DNA of 64,000 bases from Vibrio renipiscarius (lineage in GTDB: Bacteria > Pseudomonadota > Gammaproteobacteria > Enterobacterales > Vibrionaceae): positions 248,001 through 312,000 of the forward strand of contig NZ_JTKH01000003.1 of NCBI RefSeq assembly GCF_000827885.1, given 5' to 3'. This document shows positions 50,616 to 59,813 of the stretch, piece after piece. Position 1 is the stretch's first letter. Each line of letters starts with the position of its first letter. Under the pieces are notes generated by a model. The model saw only the letters and a program-made list of their open reading frames with translations, did not search any database and was not told the DNA's origin. The position numbers and the translations under genes are program-made.

Positions 50616-51160
50616 TTTTTCCGCCTAATCGTTAAACGCCACTATCTACTGCAATCCATTACGTTTTATGCCAATCCATTGGTGATGGTTTTTATAAAAC
50701 CACCCAAACTGCATATTTTTCACTCAACCCTTTGATTCGTTTTTCATGCGCTTTGTAGGAAAAATCCTAATACTCTTGCGTACTTTGCATCACATTAATT
50801 GTTCACAACGCGAACCATCGGCATGGCTTTTTGTATAACAAAGCCCACCAGACAGGATGTAATGTCTTAACAAATAAAGATATCCCAAGAAAAACCGAGG
50901 AGAAGTGCAGAACTTAGCCCGCCAAGACTACGTTTTTTTATACGATAGCGAGATTTACCAATACATGCGGCTACAGAATGGTAATCGTGACGATTAGCGT
51001 TAGTTGTTATCCACAATTTGCGCTTCCGAAGAAGGCAACGCGTCCTCTTGATGGTTTATTAAATCGCCAGTGTTCACGATTGATTGTGATCTGCGTTCAA
51101 AAAAATTAACGCATAAATCGTAGATATAAAAAAACCACTTATTCAGTGGTTTTTAAGCGT
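50616..51160. other. Intergenic region upstream of the chemoreceptor
   Basis: 545 bp with no supportable gene. I looked for a sigma-28 flagellar promoter (TAAA-N15-GCCGATAA) on the minus strand and did not find one. Only the terminator at its right end is clear. Confidence 0.5.
51128..51154. terminator. Terminator after the DUF2541 gene
   Basis: AAAACCACT (51131-51139) pairs with AGTGGTTTT (51145-51153), with A- and T-runs on either side; it can act on both strands. Confidence 0.85.
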
Positions 51161-51544
51161 TTATTTTTTTTCTTTTCCGTAAACTCGTACGCCCGCTTTA
51201 GAGCCTTCTGAGTTGCCGTATACATCAATACTTTTTACGCAGCGGCGATAGCCAAAGTAGCGCCAATCACTTTTATCATCTTCTTTGAAATCACGGTAGA
51301 AGCTGAACGTTTTGCTTTCACCGTTCTGGAATTTCACCACGGCTTTGCGAAGCGTCAAATCTTTTTCCGCGCGGATCTGAATGGCATTGGTGCGACGGCA
51401 AATAACCATTGGAATCTTTGCTGCAGCACTGCCGTGCTCCAGTAAAATGGTACGGCCTAGGGTAAATTTATCATCCGCGTGTGCTTGCGAAGTTAACAAT
51501 GCGGCCGCAACAAGCGAGCCAATTAGCATCAATTTAGTTTTCAT
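51161..51544 (-). CDS. DUF2541 family periplasmic protein
   Basis: A 127-residue exported protein. The signal peptide MKTKLMLIGSLVAAALLTSQAHA is cleaved near residue 23. The mature domain reads FTLGRTILLEHGSAAAKIPM, ICRRTNAIQIRAEKDLTL, then SDWRYFGYRRCVKSIDVYGNS, as in the DUF2541/YaaI-like group. Two Cys could form a disulfide. The function is unknown. I chose ATG 51544 because it gives a clean signal; the frame continues to 51565. Confidence 0.75.
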   Translation of the reverse strand: MKTKLMLIGSLVAAALLTSQAHADDKFTLGRTILLEHGSAAAKIPMVICRRTNAIQIRAEKDLTLRKAVVKFQNGESKTFSFYRDFKEDDKSDWRYFGYRRCVKSIDVYGNSEGSKAGVRVYGKEKK

Positions 51545-51822
51545 GGATTGTCTGTCAATAAACAAAGTGCGCGCATTTTAGGGTTAAATTCTATTTTGCG
51601 TTAATAATATTTTATCCCAATCGGCAAATATGACGTAGCTCTGACCCAATGCTTACAAAAACCAAATGGCCTTGCCTCCCCCGAGCGCTCAATTACACCA
51701 AAACAGTAGAGAACAGCGTTGGTTTATTTGGCGAAGGTGTTCGTATAAAATCACTCTGGTTTGTCTCGTTTGGCAAGCGCTACTCGAGAGAATTGCCTCC
51801 CCGCTTATTTCAAGGAATGATG

Positions 51823-52170
51823 ATGAAATTAATACACGCTTTACTGCTGGCTGTTCTGAGCTTTTCTTCCCTTTCGGCTTTCGCCTCAGAGCGCGCAGAA
51901 AAAGGCTGGCAGTGGATCGATCAAGGCGCTGTGATTGTGGATGTTCGAACTCCGCAAGAATTTCGCTCCGGCCATCTTGAAAACGCCGTGAACTACCCAC
52001 TCTCCGATATTGCTCAATACATCACCCAACTCGACAAAACGCAACCTATCGTTGTCTACTGCCGCAGTGGTGCCCGTTCTGGTCGTGCGTATGACTATTT
52101 ACAGTCGCAAGGTTTTATTCAGGTACACAACGCTGGCGGCTATGTCGAAATGAACCAAGCCCGCAACTAG
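51823..52170 (+). CDS. pspE: Periplasmic rhodanese-like sulfurtransferase (PspE-type)
   Basis: A 115-residue single-domain rhodanese with a signal peptide (MKLIHALLLAVLSFSSLSAFA). The domain has IVDVRTPQEFRSGHLENAVN, and the active-site Cys80 in VVYCRSGARSGRA carries the persulfide. It transfers sulfane sulfur in the periplasm, possibly to cyanide or thiols. Three ATGs in a row occur at 51817, 51820 and 51823; the last has the best spacing from CAAGGA. The frame stays open further upstream without similarity. Confidence 0.87.
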   Translation: MKLIHALLLAVLSFSSLSAFASERAEKGWQWIDQGAVIVDVRTPQEFRSGHLENAVNYPLSDIAQYITQLDKTQPIVVYCRSGARSGRAYDYLQSQGFIQVHNAGGYVEMNQARN

Positions 52171-52621
52171 CCCCTCGACCATTTGATTAAACCCTCAATT
52201 AAATCCTCCGATGACACTGAGTGACACTCACACGGCCATCCGTAATGGCCGTGTCCATATTTTGCGATTAAGCGTAAACCCCAATCATTTTGTGCGCACT
52301 CTCCATTCCTCCACTAGACTGGTATAGAAAACAACAATGTACATGATCGTGCTTGCTGTACTTAGAGGCGTTTGATGTCTTTTACTTCACCACCGCTCGT
52401 CGATTTACACAGCGCAACGACGCACGGGTCGTGGCTCCAAAATGGCGTCAAAAGTACAAACAAAGCCTTCTCTTTCAGATAGGGAAATGGTTTCAAAGAG
52501 GAAAAATAGTTTCAAAGGAAAAAATGAGATCTTAGTTTGTGCAACAAAACGATCATGTAATGGAACAAAAGGCGTAGATTGAACCTACCTGCTGGATTGA
52601 ATAAATATAAAGGAATTCATG
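52171..52621. other. Intergenic region upstream of hdeD
   Basis: It holds the rhodanese hairpin and the hdeD promoter. A 60-codon frame at 52353-52535 has no ribosome-binding site and no protein-like pattern and is not called. Confidence 0.5.
52230..52254 (+). terminator. Hairpin after the rhodanese gene
   Basis: ACACGGCCAT (52230-52239) pairs perfectly with ATGGCCGTGT (52245-52254). The following T-run is weak (CCATATTTTG). Confidence 0.6.
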
Positions 52622-53197
52622 ATGAGTGATATGCAACAAAATCAAATGACAGGTCAAACATTACTTTCTAAAGGTTGGAAATGGTTTGCCATTGTGGGCG
52701 TGTTGATCGCGATCGCCGGTTTAATTGCCATCAATCTTCCGGTTATGACGGGGGTGACCATTACGACCATCATTGGGGGAATTTTCTTATTCAGTGGCTT
52801 AGTTCAGGCTTACCACACCTTTAGCATTCCCGCTTGGAAAGACAAGCTTTGGTATGTACTCAGCGCCGTTTTGTACATCGTGGGTGGTCTATTTATCTTA
52901 TTTAAACCACTTGCAGGCCTCGTGACAATGACCATGCTGATGGTGGTTGTGATGATGTTTAACGGCGCAACGCGCATGATTTTTGGATTTCGTAGTACCG
53001 CATTACCGGGCAGAAATTGGATCATTCTAAGCGGTCTTATCTCTCTAATTATCGGTGGGTACTTCTTTTCTCTACTTGGCGACCCTGCTTTTTCCATGTC
53101 GCTACTGGGGATCTTTGTTGGTGTCTCGTTGTTGATAGAAGGCGTTAGTTTTATCTTCCTTGGTCTACAAATGCGCAAAGCCGCGAACAGCCTCTAA
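52622..53197 (+). CDS. hdeD: HdeD family inner-membrane protein (DUF308)
   Basis: A 191-residue protein with six TM segments in repeating DUF308 units (WKWFAIVGVLIAIAGLIAIN and WYVLSAVLYIVGGLFILFKP). E. coli HdeD belongs to acid-resistance genes active at high cell density. Here hdeA and hdeB are absent. AAGGA lies seven bases before ATG 52622; the ATG at 52619 is also possible. A terminator follows at 53226. Confidence 0.85.
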   Translation: MSDMQQNQMTGQTLLSKGWKWFAIVGVLIAIAGLIAINLPVMTGVTITTIIGGIFLFSGLVQAYHTFSIPAWKDKLWYVLSAVLYIVGGLFILFKPLAGLVTMTMLMVVVMMFNGATRMIFGFRSTALPGRNWIILSGLISLIIGGYFFSLLGDPAFSMSLLGIFVGVSLLIEGVSFIFLGLQMRKAANSL

Positions 53198-53225
53198 CTC
53201 ATGGCTAAATGAAAACTCGTCTGCC

Positions 53226-53256
53226 TAGCCACGAATAAACTTCGTGGCTACTTTTT
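53226..53256 (+). terminator. Terminator after hdeD
   Basis: TAGCCACGAA (53226-53235) pairs perfectly with TTCGTGGCTA (53241-53250), followed by CTTTTT. Confidence 0.9.
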
Positions 53257-53335
53257 CCCCTCGCCATTTGCATGCCTTGTACAAAAACCACACAAAAAAC
53301 CGACAATCTCACCCACTCGTTGATCGAATCGCTTG

Positions 53336-53827
53336 ATGATACGTATCATTGATATGATAAAAATTCTCGGATTTATGGGGTTAATTCCCTTCATCGCGCT
53401 CCCCATCATGGCTTACCTTGCCCAAGACAGCAGCCCGCCTTTTGCCGGGTATCACGCGTTGGTCGCCATTCATTTGATGTACGTATTTCTTATCTACAGT
53501 GCCATTATCGCGGTGTTTATGGCTGGGGCCATCTGGGGGCGAACCGTTGAACAACCTTCGCCGAGGTGGGTACCGCTGCTATTTTCCAACGTACTCGCAC
53601 TTTTTGTTCTATTTCTCGCCTTATTCGTCACGGATTCGGCGCTGCTATTAATCGCTGGCTTGATTTTGGCGCACTGTATGAACTTGTTATTCGAGCCTTT
53701 TTGTTCTCCTCAAGAGGATAAGAGACTTCAAGATGACAAAACAAGTTACCTGAAACTGCGTACTATTTTGACGACAGTGGTGATCAGTTCGCACCTTGCT
53801 TTCGCATTTATCATTTATTCGTTGTAA
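53336..53827 (+). CDS. DUF3429 family membrane protein
   Basis: A 163-residue inner-membrane protein with about five TM segments, including FMGLIPFIALPIMAYLAQ at the start and a C-terminal segment ending FIIYSL. It fits the DUF3429 family found in marine gamma-proteobacteria. The function is unknown. The start is unclear: ATG 53336 and ATG 53354 both lack a good ribosome-binding site. The stop codon overlaps the next start (TAATG), so it is coupled to the DCC protein gene. Confidence 0.72.
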   Translation: MIRIIDMIKILGFMGLIPFIALPIMAYLAQDSSPPFAGYHALVAIHLMYVFLIYSAIIAVFMAGAIWGRTVEQPSPRWVPLLFSNVLALFVLFLALFVTDSALLLIAGLILAHCMNLLFEPFCSPQEDKRLQDDKTSYLKLRTILTTVVISSHLAFAFIIYSL

Positions 53828-54240
53828 TGGGGGGGAAAATGGAAGGAAATCGCATTTCACCAAGCAAAACCATCATTTTTTATGACGGGGCTTGCCCACT
53901 CTGTGTGAAAGAAATGACCGCCTTACGCTCACTTCTTGGTGACAAGGTCACCTTTGTTAATGCGCTCAACAACCAAAGCATGGCGGATTACCCCGATATC
54001 GAAATAACCGAAAGCCTACGAATTTTGCATGTTCTCGATAATACGGGACAGTTGCGGTTAGGCGTGGATGCCAACGTCTACCTTTGGGCGTTAACGGGTA
54101 AAAAACCTTGGTTGCGCGTTCTGAGATGGCCAATTATCCGCCCAATAGCCAATGCTGGTTACTGGTTCTTTGCTCGTTATCGATACCAATTGTCAAAATT
54201 ACTCACAGGACAGTCTCGCTGTAAGCAATGTGAATTGTAA
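53827..54240 (+). CDS. DCC family thiol-disulfide oxidoreductase-like protein (DUF393)
   Basis: A 137-residue protein with the DUF393 signature FYDGACPLCVKEM, a D-x-x-C-x-x-C motif recalling thioredoxin-fold redox sites, then RLGVDANVYLWA and a conserved YRYQLSKLL tail with CKQC at the end. The enzymatic role is not proven. It overlaps the DUF3429 gene by one base. Start 53827, or 53839 with a GGGGGGAAA ribosome-binding site. Confidence 0.82.
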   Translation: MGGKMEGNRISPSKTIIFYDGACPLCVKEMTALRSLLGDKVTFVNALNNQSMADYPDIEITESLRILHVLDNTGQLRLGVDANVYLWALTGKKPWLRVLRWPIIRPIANAGYWFFARYRYQLSKLLTGQSRCKQCEL

Positions 54241-54252
54241 GCGCAACTGGTG

Positions 54253-54963
54253 TTAATTCTCGCGACAAAGCTCTGAAACTGACTCAATGCTGATGCCATC
54301 ATGACGCCAATATTCGACTTGGCAATCGATGGTGTTTCCTTGCGCATCTTTGTGCGTACGCTCAATCTTCATCGCGGGTGTACCCACCGTTGCTCGTAAT
54401 GCCTGAGCAATCTCCCCCGATAAAATGCTGATCGAAACGTGATAATGAACTTGATGGTACTCCATCGAATAATGCGCTCTGTACGCTTGCGTCAACGAAG
54501 TGGTGAGATCCAATTGTAACAAGTTAGGACAGCGTTCTGGATGAACGTAGTTGGTTACGTGAGCGACTGGGCGAGACTCTAGACAGCGCACGCGTTCAAT
54601 ACAAAAAACATCTGAAAACGGCGCTAAATTTAGGAGACGCGAAGAGTCTTTGTTGGCCAGCATCGCTTTTGCGCTGAGCACGACGTTGCTGGGTACTCTA
54701 TTTTGCGCTAAAGCGAGATCATAAAAGCCCAATGGTTGGGATGGGTTATAGCGCAGCGGGTTAGGCGCAATAAACCAACCTCGGCGATCTTCACGATAGA
54801 GGCGTCCTTCGGCTTCCAATAGTGACAAAGCCTCACGTAACGTGACACGAGTAGTAGAAAACGACTCCGCGAGTTTGCGTTCAGAAGGCAATTTCTGCCT
54901 CGCAGAGAGCATGCCTGATTCAATTTGTTCTACGATCGCATCTTTAATTTTTACGTATTGCAC
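54253..54963 (-). CDS. GntR family regulator, HutC/UTRA subfamily
   Basis: A 236-residue repressor-type protein. The N-terminal winged helix (residues 1-68) has YVKIKDAIVEQIESGMLSAR, LPSERKLAESFSTTRVTLRE and a wing. The C-terminal UTRA effector domain (about 90-230) has ERVRCLESRPVAHVTNYVHP, typical of HutC, PhnF and NagR-type members that sense small metabolites. No target operon is adjacent: the DCC gene converges on it and the next gene on its 5' side is the end of the efflux operon. Its ligand is unknown. Confidence 0.85.
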   Translation of the reverse strand: MQYVKIKDAIVEQIESGMLSARQKLPSERKLAESFSTTRVTLREALSLLEAEGRLYREDRRGWFIAPNPLRYNPSQPLGFYDLALAQNRVPSNVVLSAKAMLANKDSSRLLNLAPFSDVFCIERVRCLESRPVAHVTNYVHPERCPNLLQLDLTTSLTQAYRAHYSMEYHQVHYHVSISILSGEIAQALRATVGTPAMKIERTHKDAQGNTIDCQVEYWRHDGISIESVSELCREN

Positions 54964-55131
54964 GAGCCATCCCTATCATTGTTCACGTTAACGACAGCAT
55001 TCATGGTTTCTGCCACCTAACCGCTTAACGCATTAATCACTCGGAATATTACCGCAAAAACGCCTGTCGATATATGACTATCCAAGAAACAAACAATGTT
55101 ATCGATGGGAGAATTCACCTCAAATAAAACA

Positions 55132-55165
55132 ATCGCTTACGAACTACTGCCGTGCCGAAAGCGAT
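55132..55165 (-). terminator. Possible terminator of the efflux operon
   Basis: ATCGCTT (55132-55138) pairs with AAGCGAT (55159-55165), 20 bp past the outer-membrane factor stop codon. On the minus strand TGTTTTATTTG follows. Confidence 0.5.
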
Positions 55166-55185
55166 CATCTTGCCTCAAAACAGAC

Positions 55186-56718
55186 CTATTGCGTTTGCCA
55201 ATCCCCGCCTAACGATTTATACACGCCAACCGTGACTTGCGCCGCCTGCAAACGCGCCGCAAGTTGCCTGTCTTCCATCGCGCGTTGTTGTCGTTGGGCA
55301 TCAAGTACCGACAAGTAATCAATCAAACCCGCGTTGTACAGCGAACGCGCTTTTTTCAAAGCGAGGTTGGAAGAGGCCACTGCTTGAGCAATCGACTGCT
55401 CATTTTCTTGGCTACGGCCATAAGCAAACAAGAGTGAATCCACCTCTGTCATCGCCGAATCGACAGCGTGTTGATAGCCCATCACCGCATTATTAAGCCG
55501 AGCTTCATTCAACTCAACCATTGCCTCTCCTCGCCCACCATCAAATACGTTCCAACTTATCCCTGCCGAACCAACCCAGCCAAATGAATCACTGCTGAAT
55601 AAGTCGTCAAAGCTACTCGCGGAGACACCTGGCGCGCCGGTTAAGAAAAACTTGGGATAACGATTCGCCACCGCGACCGCGACGTCTTCATTAATTGCCG
55701 CCACTTCTCGCTCCGCCATTTGAATGTCGGGTCTGCGTGTTAACAAATCAGAAGGCAGTCCGACAGGTACAACCCCTTTTATCGTGGGTAAGCGGTCACT
55801 CTTGGCGAGACGGATATCAATTTGAGTCAGTGACTCTCCCAATAGTGTCGCCAACCTTTGTTTATGGACTTGCTGCGCGATCTCTAACTGAGGCATCAAT
55901 GAACGTGTTGCGGCCATCATCGCTTGCGCCTGAGCAAGATCCAAATCCGAACCATACCCACTACGAACCACTTTTTTCACCAGTTCAGTGGTTTCTTCTT
56001 GATCGGCAATATTGGCTTCTAGTAACTGCATGCGCTCTTGTGCACCAAGGTATTGCAAGTAGTTATGGATCACGTCTGCGGTTAGCAATGTCGTTAAGCC
56101 ACTTTGATAAATCTGCGCTTGTTCAACTCGAATTTGCGCCGCGTTCGTTTGGTGATCAATACGGCCGAACAGATCCAACTCCCAAGCGATTGAAGCGCCA
56201 ACAAACCCACCATCATGCTGATTATCGAGCAATGTCGCACTGCCCAATTCAGGAGGAAGCATGGGGGCGCTATCGCCAATAGGATTTAACGCCGGCCCTA
56301 ACAACGAATCATTTTGACTCAATTGATAATTCACATAACCGGCACCAACATTGACGGTCGGCACTTTAAAAGAGGCGACCACCGACTTGTAACTATTGGC
56401 CATCTTGATCCGCTCAGCGGCCATTTTCAACGGGATGTTTTGGTGTTGAACATCCTCGATCATCGTATTTAATGTCGTATCGCCAAACTGATACCACCAA
56501 CGCTCGCCAGCTTGTCCGATCCCCTGTTTTTGATGATCAAGATCGTTCATGCTCTTCTCTTCCTTAGAGAGATCCGCATACAGATAACTTTCAGCCATTG
56601 TCACCATCGGTTGCTGATAAGGTTGCTGATAGTCCGGACCAACGGCGCATCCGGTTAAAAAAAGAGACAATGCCAGTGGGGCAAGCCTTAACGTCTTGCT
56701 AAGCGGTAAGTGTGTCAT
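55186..56718 (-). CDS. RND efflux outer-membrane lipoprotein (NodT/OprM family)
   Basis: A 510-residue TolC-like channel, the exit duct of a tripartite pump. The lipoprotein signal ends LTGC with Cys24. Two OEP repeats follow, marked by WWYQFGDTTLNTMIEDV, the helical barrel region, LLTRRPDIQMAEREVAAINE and ARSLYNAGLIDYLSVLDAQR. It is the last gene of the operon MFP-RND-OMF. I chose ATG 56718 with GGGAG nine bases upstream; an in-frame ATG at 56733 overlaps the pump stop codon. Confidence 0.9.
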   Translation of the reverse strand: MTHLPLSKTLRLAPLALSLFLTGCAVGPDYQQPYQQPMVTMAESYLYADLSKEEKSMNDLDHQKQGIGQAGERWWYQFGDTTLNTMIEDVQHQNIPLKMAAERIKMANSYKSVVASFKVPTVNVGAGYVNYQLSQNDSLLGPALNPIGDSAPMLPPELGSATLLDNQHDGGFVGASIAWELDLFGRIDHQTNAAQIRVEQAQIYQSGLTTLLTADVIHNYLQYLGAQERMQLLEANIADQEETTELVKKVVRSGYGSDLDLAQAQAMMAATRSLMPQLEIAQQVHKQRLATLLGESLTQIDIRLAKSDRLPTIKGVVPVGLPSDLLTRRPDIQMAEREVAAINEDVAVAVANRYPKFFLTGAPGVSASSFDDLFSSDSFGWVGSAGISWNVFDGGRGEAMVELNEARLNNAVMGYQHAVDSAMTEVDSLLFAYGRSQENEQSIAQAVASSNLALKKARSLYNAGLIDYLSVLDAQRQQRAMEDRQLAARLQAAQVTVGVYKSLGGDWQTQ

Positions 56719-56732
56719 GATTCTTACTCCCA

Positions 56733-59700
56733 TTAATTCGATGTATCGGCAGAAGGCAGCATTTGTGTACCTTCGCTTGGCTGTGGTGCCTCGTCTTTGT
56801 AAGCCAAGCGATAAAGCGCAGGCATCACGAACAAAGACAACACGGTGGCCGCGGCTAACCCACCAATAATCGTGGCGGCCATTTGATCGAACAATAAATC
56901 GCTAAGAAGTGGAATCATCCCCAACGCCGTGGTTAATGCCCCCATTGAAATGGCCATTGTACGGTTAATCGTCGCCTCTTTAATTGCATCGGATAACGAG
57001 CGACCATTGGATCTTTCAAGCTCAATTTGGTCCATTAGCACGATGCCATTTTTGATGATCATCCCCATCAAGGTAATCGCCCCGATCAACGCCATAAACC
57101 CAAAAGGCTTATCAAACGCCAGCAAAGCGAAGGTGGCTCCCGTTGCGGCAAGAGGGATGATGGAGAAAATAATGACTGGCTGTTTGAAGCCATTAAACAT
57201 CGCCACCAAAATGATCACCATAATGACCAGCGCCTTCGGTAACTGTTGAATAATGTCCGACACCGCTTTGTGCTCATCGTAATACTCACCGCCCCACTCC
57301 ATGCTGTAGCCTGGAGGTAACGCGATCGCTTCAATTTGTGACTGAATGTCATTGCGTACGTTCGCTGGCGTGCTTGAGCGATCAACACCGGCTTGGGCAG
57401 TAATGGTTTTCACCCGATCTCTTCGCCAGATCATGCTCTCTTCCATATTCAGCTCAAAGCCATCAACCACTTGCCCTAAAGGTACCGAATGCAAACCCAG
57501 CAATGATTTCACAGGGATCGTTTCTAACGATGCCATACTTTGATCTGGGCTACGCAATTGAATTGGAATCAACTCATCATTAAGCTTCATTTGCCCCAAT
57601 GGCATGCCGTCCGACGCCCGTTTCATCGCAAAAGCGATGTCGGTTCGATTGATCCCAGCGCGGCGAGCGCGGTCTTGATTGATCATCGGCTCAAGCACTT
57701 TGCTTTGCTGTCGCCAATCGTCTCTAACGTATTTTGCATCAGGGTGGCTTTCCATTATCGCTTTCGCTTGATTGGCTAAATGATGCAACACCTGCGCGTC
57801 GGGCCCTGAGAATCGCGCCTCCACGGCGTACTTATCCGCAGTGGCTAACTTCAATGCTCTAAAACGAGGTTCAGCATCTGGAAATTGCTGAGAGACCCAT
57901 TGATCGCCTCGTAAAACCAGATCCGAAATGCCCTGATAATCACGAGTATTAATCAGTATTTGGCCGTAAGCAGAATCAAGCGGCTCCGGCTCAACAGTCA
58001 CCGAAAAGCGCGGCACACTCGCTCCAACAGAGCTTGAAATACTCACCACTTCTGGTTGCTCCATAAGCCATTGCTCTATGCGCTGCATATCTGCCGACGT
58101 TTGTTCAATTTTGCCGCCATTCGGCAGCCAATAATCAAAGAAAACGATGGAACGATCCGATTGAGGAATAAAGTTGACCGCAACCGAAGGGATTGCAAAC
58201 ACCGTCACAACCACCAAAGGAATAAGTGCAGAAAGGGCTTTTTTCGGATTATCCACCGTCCAACCCACCAAACGCTTGTAACCCTTGAATTTATCTTGGC
58301 CTTTGGCGAGATTGGGCTTAATAAACAACCAGCACATTAAAATGGTAAAGGTCATTGCCACCAGCCACGACAACAAAAGTGATGACGCGATGATATAGAA
58401 AACGGAACCGGCAAATTCCGCCGCATCGGTTTTTGAAAATAGCACTGGGCTGGCACCCATAATCGCGATAACCGTCGCGGCGAGTAACGGCAATCCTGTC
58501 TCTTTGACAGACTCAATCGCGGCGTGCGTGCGGTCAATCCCTTTATTGATTTTGACGATCATCATGTCCGTGATCACGATGGCATTATCCACCAACATTC
58601 CGAGCGCCAGAATGAAGGTGCCTAATGATACGCGATGCAAATCGATGCTGTTGATGTTCATGTAAGTTAACGTCAATAGAATCGTTAACAACAAGCTGCC
58701 ACCGACAATGCTGGCACTTTTAAAGCCCATAAAAATAAGCAGCACCACAAACACAATCGCAACACTTTCAAGCAAATTGCCGACAAAGTTATCTATCGAC
58801 TTCTGCACTTCATCCGGTTGATACGCAACGGCAGAAATATCGACGCCCAGTGGCAAACTCGCCTGATATTCGTCGATAATGGCACGGATCGTATCCCCCA
58901 ATGACACCACGTTGACGCCTGCAACAGGACTCACGGCTAACGTGACCGACGGCACGCCGTTATATCGGTTCTCGGTTAGCGCTGGCGTTTTATAACCCAT
59001 AGAAACGTCGGCAACATCGCCCAAACGCACCAAACCCGTCCCTAATTCACTCACGCCCCCTTTGATCACTAGGTTGCGAATATCATCGAGCGATTGAAAC
59101 TCACTCCCTTGATGAATGCGGATGCGCTCGCGGCCAACATCAAACTGTCCGGCTTCATATGTCATGTTCTGACTGTTCAGTTGACTCCACACTTGCCCAA
59201 ACGACACCCCGTATTGGGCAAGACGTTCATCGGGCATATCAATGTGCACCGCACGAGGTTGTACACCATGCAGTTCGACTTTCTTAATCCCATCAATGGT
59301 TTTTAAACGGCGCTGTAACTCTTCAGAATATCGGCGCAATTCTTCCGGTTTTGCATCGTCACTGTGAACTGCAAACAGCATGCCGTACACTTCCGAGAAT
59401 TCATCTTGCACAATACTGATTTGAGCGGTACTCGGCAGTTGCAGTTTCACATCATCCACCTTGCGGCGAAGTAAATCCCACTGTTGCGGCAACTCGGTCG
59501 ATTTTAAGCTTTCTTTGATGTCCACAAACACCATCGACATCCCCGGTGTAGACAACGAACGCAAGCGATTTAGCGCCCCCATTTCTTGCAGCTTAGTTTC
59601 AATCGTATCGGTGACTTGCAATTCAACCTCTTCGGCCGACGCGCCAGGGTATAAGGTCACAACAACCGCGGTTTTCACCGTAAAGCTGGGGTCTTCCAAC

Positions 59701-59804
59701 TTGCCCAGATCAAAATAAGAATAGATACCCGCAATAATACTGAGCGCGGTAAAAAAGAGGACAAAGGTTCTCTGACGAATCGCGAATTCAGCTAACTTAA
59801 ACAT
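56733..59804 (-). CDS. RND multidrug efflux pump, AcrB/HAE1 family
   Basis: A 1023-residue inner-membrane proton antiporter with 12 TM segments and two large periplasmic loops. Landmarks: LEDPSFTVKTAVVVTLYPGAS after TM1, TM4 GMLVDNAIVITDMM, ASPVLFSKTDAAEFAG after TM5, and the C-terminal GMIIKNGIVLMDQIELERSNG in TM10. The AcrB proton-relay pair Asp407-Asp408 is Asp-Asn here; the Lys of TM10 (KNG) is present. It is therefore in the branch of RND pumps with a single TM4 acid. Nine bases separate it from the adaptor gene. Drug range is unknown. Confidence 0.92.
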   Translation of the reverse strand: MFKLAEFAIRQRTFVLFFTALSIIAGIYSYFDLGKLEDPSFTVKTAVVVTLYPGASAEEVELQVTDTIETKLQEMGALNRLRSLSTPGMSMVFVDIKESLKSTELPQQWDLLRRKVDDVKLQLPSTAQISIVQDEFSEVYGMLFAVHSDDAKPEELRRYSEELQRRLKTIDGIKKVELHGVQPRAVHIDMPDERLAQYGVSFGQVWSQLNSQNMTYEAGQFDVGRERIRIHQGSEFQSLDDIRNLVIKGGVSELGTGLVRLGDVADVSMGYKTPALTENRYNGVPSVTLAVSPVAGVNVVSLGDTIRAIIDEYQASLPLGVDISAVAYQPDEVQKSIDNFVGNLLESVAIVFVVLLIFMGFKSASIVGGSLLLTILLTLTYMNINSIDLHRVSLGTFILALGMLVDNAIVITDMMIVKINKGIDRTHAAIESVKETGLPLLAATVIAIMGASPVLFSKTDAAEFAGSVFYIIASSLLLSWLVAMTFTILMCWLFIKPNLAKGQDKFKGYKRLVGWTVDNPKKALSALIPLVVVTVFAIPSVAVNFIPQSDRSIVFFDYWLPNGGKIEQTSADMQRIEQWLMEQPEVVSISSSVGASVPRFSVTVEPEPLDSAYGQILINTRDYQGISDLVLRGDQWVSQQFPDAEPRFRALKLATADKYAVEARFSGPDAQVLHHLANQAKAIMESHPDAKYVRDDWRQQSKVLEPMINQDRARRAGINRTDIAFAMKRASDGMPLGQMKLNDELIPIQLRSPDQSMASLETIPVKSLLGLHSVPLGQVVDGFELNMEESMIWRRDRVKTITAQAGVDRSSTPANVRNDIQSQIEAIALPPGYSMEWGGEYYDEHKAVSDIIQQLPKALVIMVIILVAMFNGFKQPVIIFSIIPLAATGATFALLAFDKPFGFMALIGAITLMGMIIKNGIVLMDQIELERSNGRSLSDAIKEATINRTMAISMGALTTALGMIPLLSDLLFDQMAATIIGGLAAATVLSLFVMPALYRLAYKDEAPQPSEGTQMLPSADTSN

Positions 59805-59813
59805 GATTCATCC

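Noticed and set aside
52353..52535. 60-codon frame before hdeD
   Set aside because: No ribosome-binding site, no recognisable pattern, and position inside an AT-rich promoter region.
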